Shown in pieces: positions 5,039 through 6,012 of a stretch of 6,012 nt of DNA (the stretch's first letter is position 1; every line of letters begins with the position of its first letter). Position numbers and translations under genes: made by a program. The notes under the pieces are model-generated. The model saw only the letters and a program-made list of their open reading frames with translations. It had not been told where the DNA came from and made no database searches. The stretch lies in assembly GCA_030691225.1 (NCBI GenBank), contig JAUYES010000022.1, positions 1-6,012 on the forward strand, written 5' to 3'. This stretch comes from Holophaga sp. Lineage in GTDB: Bacteria > Acidobacteriota > Holophagae > Holophagales > Holophagaceae.

Positions 5039-6012
5039 ATGAGGAAGTTCCGTCTAGGGCAAAGCCGAGAGGCTCACGATCTCGATAGCCGGGATGTTTA
5101 CGCTCGCGAGGGGCGGGCTCAAAGCAAGCGGCGCCAGCAGAGTGCGGATCGCCTGCAGACCGGCATTGAGGCCCACGATGGGGAAACGATGCTCCGCCTT
5201 CCCGATCCCGAACCCTGGATGCATTTCGCCGAAGCCACCCTCATCCAGCGCCATAGCCAATGGGTCGATCTGGAACTGGAAGACCGCACCCAATTGCGGG
5301 CTTCCCTCTCCGGCAAGCTCAAGGGCGTCAAACTGGTGGTGGGTGATCGGGTTCGTTATTCGCCAGTGCCCATCGAGGCCGTCGATCCTACCGGCCCCCA
5401 GGTGCAAGTGGTGGCCGTGATGCCGCGGCGCACCTTGCTGCGGCGGGGCGGAATTGATGATCGCGAGCCCTGGCAACTCATCGCCGCCAATGCCGATGAG
5501 CTTTGGATTTGCGCCGCCGTGGTGGATCCGCCCCTGCGACCCGGCCTCCTGGAACGCGCCCAGACCCTGGCTCTCGCGGCTGGGCTCACCTTCCGCATCG
5601 TCGTGACCAAACGAGATAAAGCCAGCGAAAAAGACACACTCCCCGAACTGGACCCCCTCCGCGAGCAGCATGTGCCGATCGTGGAAACCAGTGCCGTCAA
5701 TGGCTCGGGCCTGGAAGAGCTAAAAGTGCTGCTCCGCGATCGAGTCGTCGTTCTGGTGGGGCATAGCGGAGTGGGGAAGAGCACGCTCGTGAACGCGCTG
5801 ATGCCGGAAGTGCTGGCTCTGAAGACTGGCGGCATGAGTCGCTGGGGCACCGGGCGCCAAACAACTACGGCCGCCAAATGGTTGCCAACGATCTATGGCG
5901 GCACCCTCATCGATACCCCCGGCATCCGCACCCTCAGCGTGCGGGGACTCGACCGAGCCATGCTGCATACCGTTTTTCCCGAACTCCCCAGCGAATGGGT
6001 GGGAGACCCCAG
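5039..6012 (+). CDS. rsgA: Ribosome small-subunit-dependent GTPase A (3' end beyond window)
   Basis: The frame is open from ATG 5039 to the window end (324 codons plus 2 nt). RsgA is a GTPase that aids late 30S subunit maturation. The circularly permuted motif order is visible: G4 as TKRD (190-193, where NKxD is usual), a G5-like TSAVNGSGLEEL, then the Walker A GHSGVGKST (241-249), the G2 region GRQTTTAAKW with T275-T277, and G3 LIDTPGIR (D292-G295). Before the G domain, residues about 45-130 form the OB-fold part, including KLVVGDRVRY and the linker PRRTLLRRG. The first 35-40 residues are strongly basic, as in other RsgA proteins, and likely contact rRNA. The zinc-binding C-terminal domain (Cys/His cluster) is not in the window. 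ATG 5039 begins 3 nt after the efp stop, with only a weak ribosome-binding site, so translation is probably coupled to efp. The call is firm; the exact start is less so. Confidence 0.94.
   Translation, partial: MRKFRLGQSREAHDLDSRDVYAREGRAQSKRRQQSADRLQTGIEAHDGETMLRLPDPEPWMHFAEATLIQRHSQWVDLELEDRTQLRASLSGKLKGVKLVVGDRVRYSPVPIEAVDPTGPQVQVVAVMPRRTLLRRGGIDDREPWQLIAANADELWICAAVVDPPLRPGLLERAQTLALAAGLTFRIVVTKRDKASEKDTLPELDPLREQHVPIVETSAVNGSGLEELKVLLRDRVVVLVGHSGVGKSTLVNALMPEVLALKTGGMSRWGTGRQTTTAAKWLPTIYGGTLIDTPGIRTLSVRGLDRAMLHTVFPELPSEWVGDP

Noticed and set aside
5054..5671. A 205-codon minus-strand open frame opposite rsgA
   Set aside because: The plus strand here encodes the clear OB and G4 regions of RsgA. 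The antisense frame is Gly/His-rich without motifs and is explained by codon bias.

Overview
This looks like a densely packed chromosomal segment from a GC-rich, probably Gram-negative bacterium. No mobile element, CRISPR array, tRNA or rRNA was recognised. The mix of genes (a Hanks-type kinase with a membrane tail, an EF-P whose active loop resembles EfpL/YeiP, an OmpR-type two-component system) would fit Acidobacteriota, perhaps Holophagae. That placement is inference from gene style only.

Layout, left to right: (1) the last 54 codons of a sensor histidine kinase (1-165, +) and, after a 105-bp gap with an AT-rich stem-loop and a possible 8-codon leader ORF, an OmpR/PhoB-type response regulator (271-963, +). 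Together they look like one kinase-then-regulator two-component system. (2) An unrecognised protein of about 261 residues on the minus strand (957-1742), whose 3' end overlaps the regulator gene by 7 bp. Its motif order weakly resembles a shortened fumarylacetoacetate-hydrolase fold without the metal-site residues. (3) A divergently transcribed CPBP-family (CAAX protease/bacteriocin-processing type) membrane protein (about 1765-3117, +) with an extra N-terminal anchor and soluble domain. (4) A Ser/Thr protein kinase on the minus strand (3127-4323), converging on the CPBP gene with 9 bp between stop codons. (5) A 136-bp divergent control region (4324-4459) carrying a perfect 10-bp palindrome. 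(6) A translation/ribosome operon on the plus strand: an EF-P family factor (4460-5035), then, 3 nt after its stop, the ribosome-assembly GTPase RsgA (5039 to beyond the window end).

How the parts may work together: the first two genes form a signalling pair for an unknown stimulus. The kinase and the efp-rsgA operon share one control region. RsgA (CpgA) is a known substrate of the Hanks-type kinase PrkC in Bacillus subtilis, so a functional link between this kinase and its neighbours is plausible but unproven. The most distinctive sequence feature is the EF-P loop at about residues 30-41, which has an arginine-tipped EfpL-like sequence instead of the usual KPGKG-type loop on an otherwise canonical EF-P body. 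No stretch over 300 bp lacks a gene.
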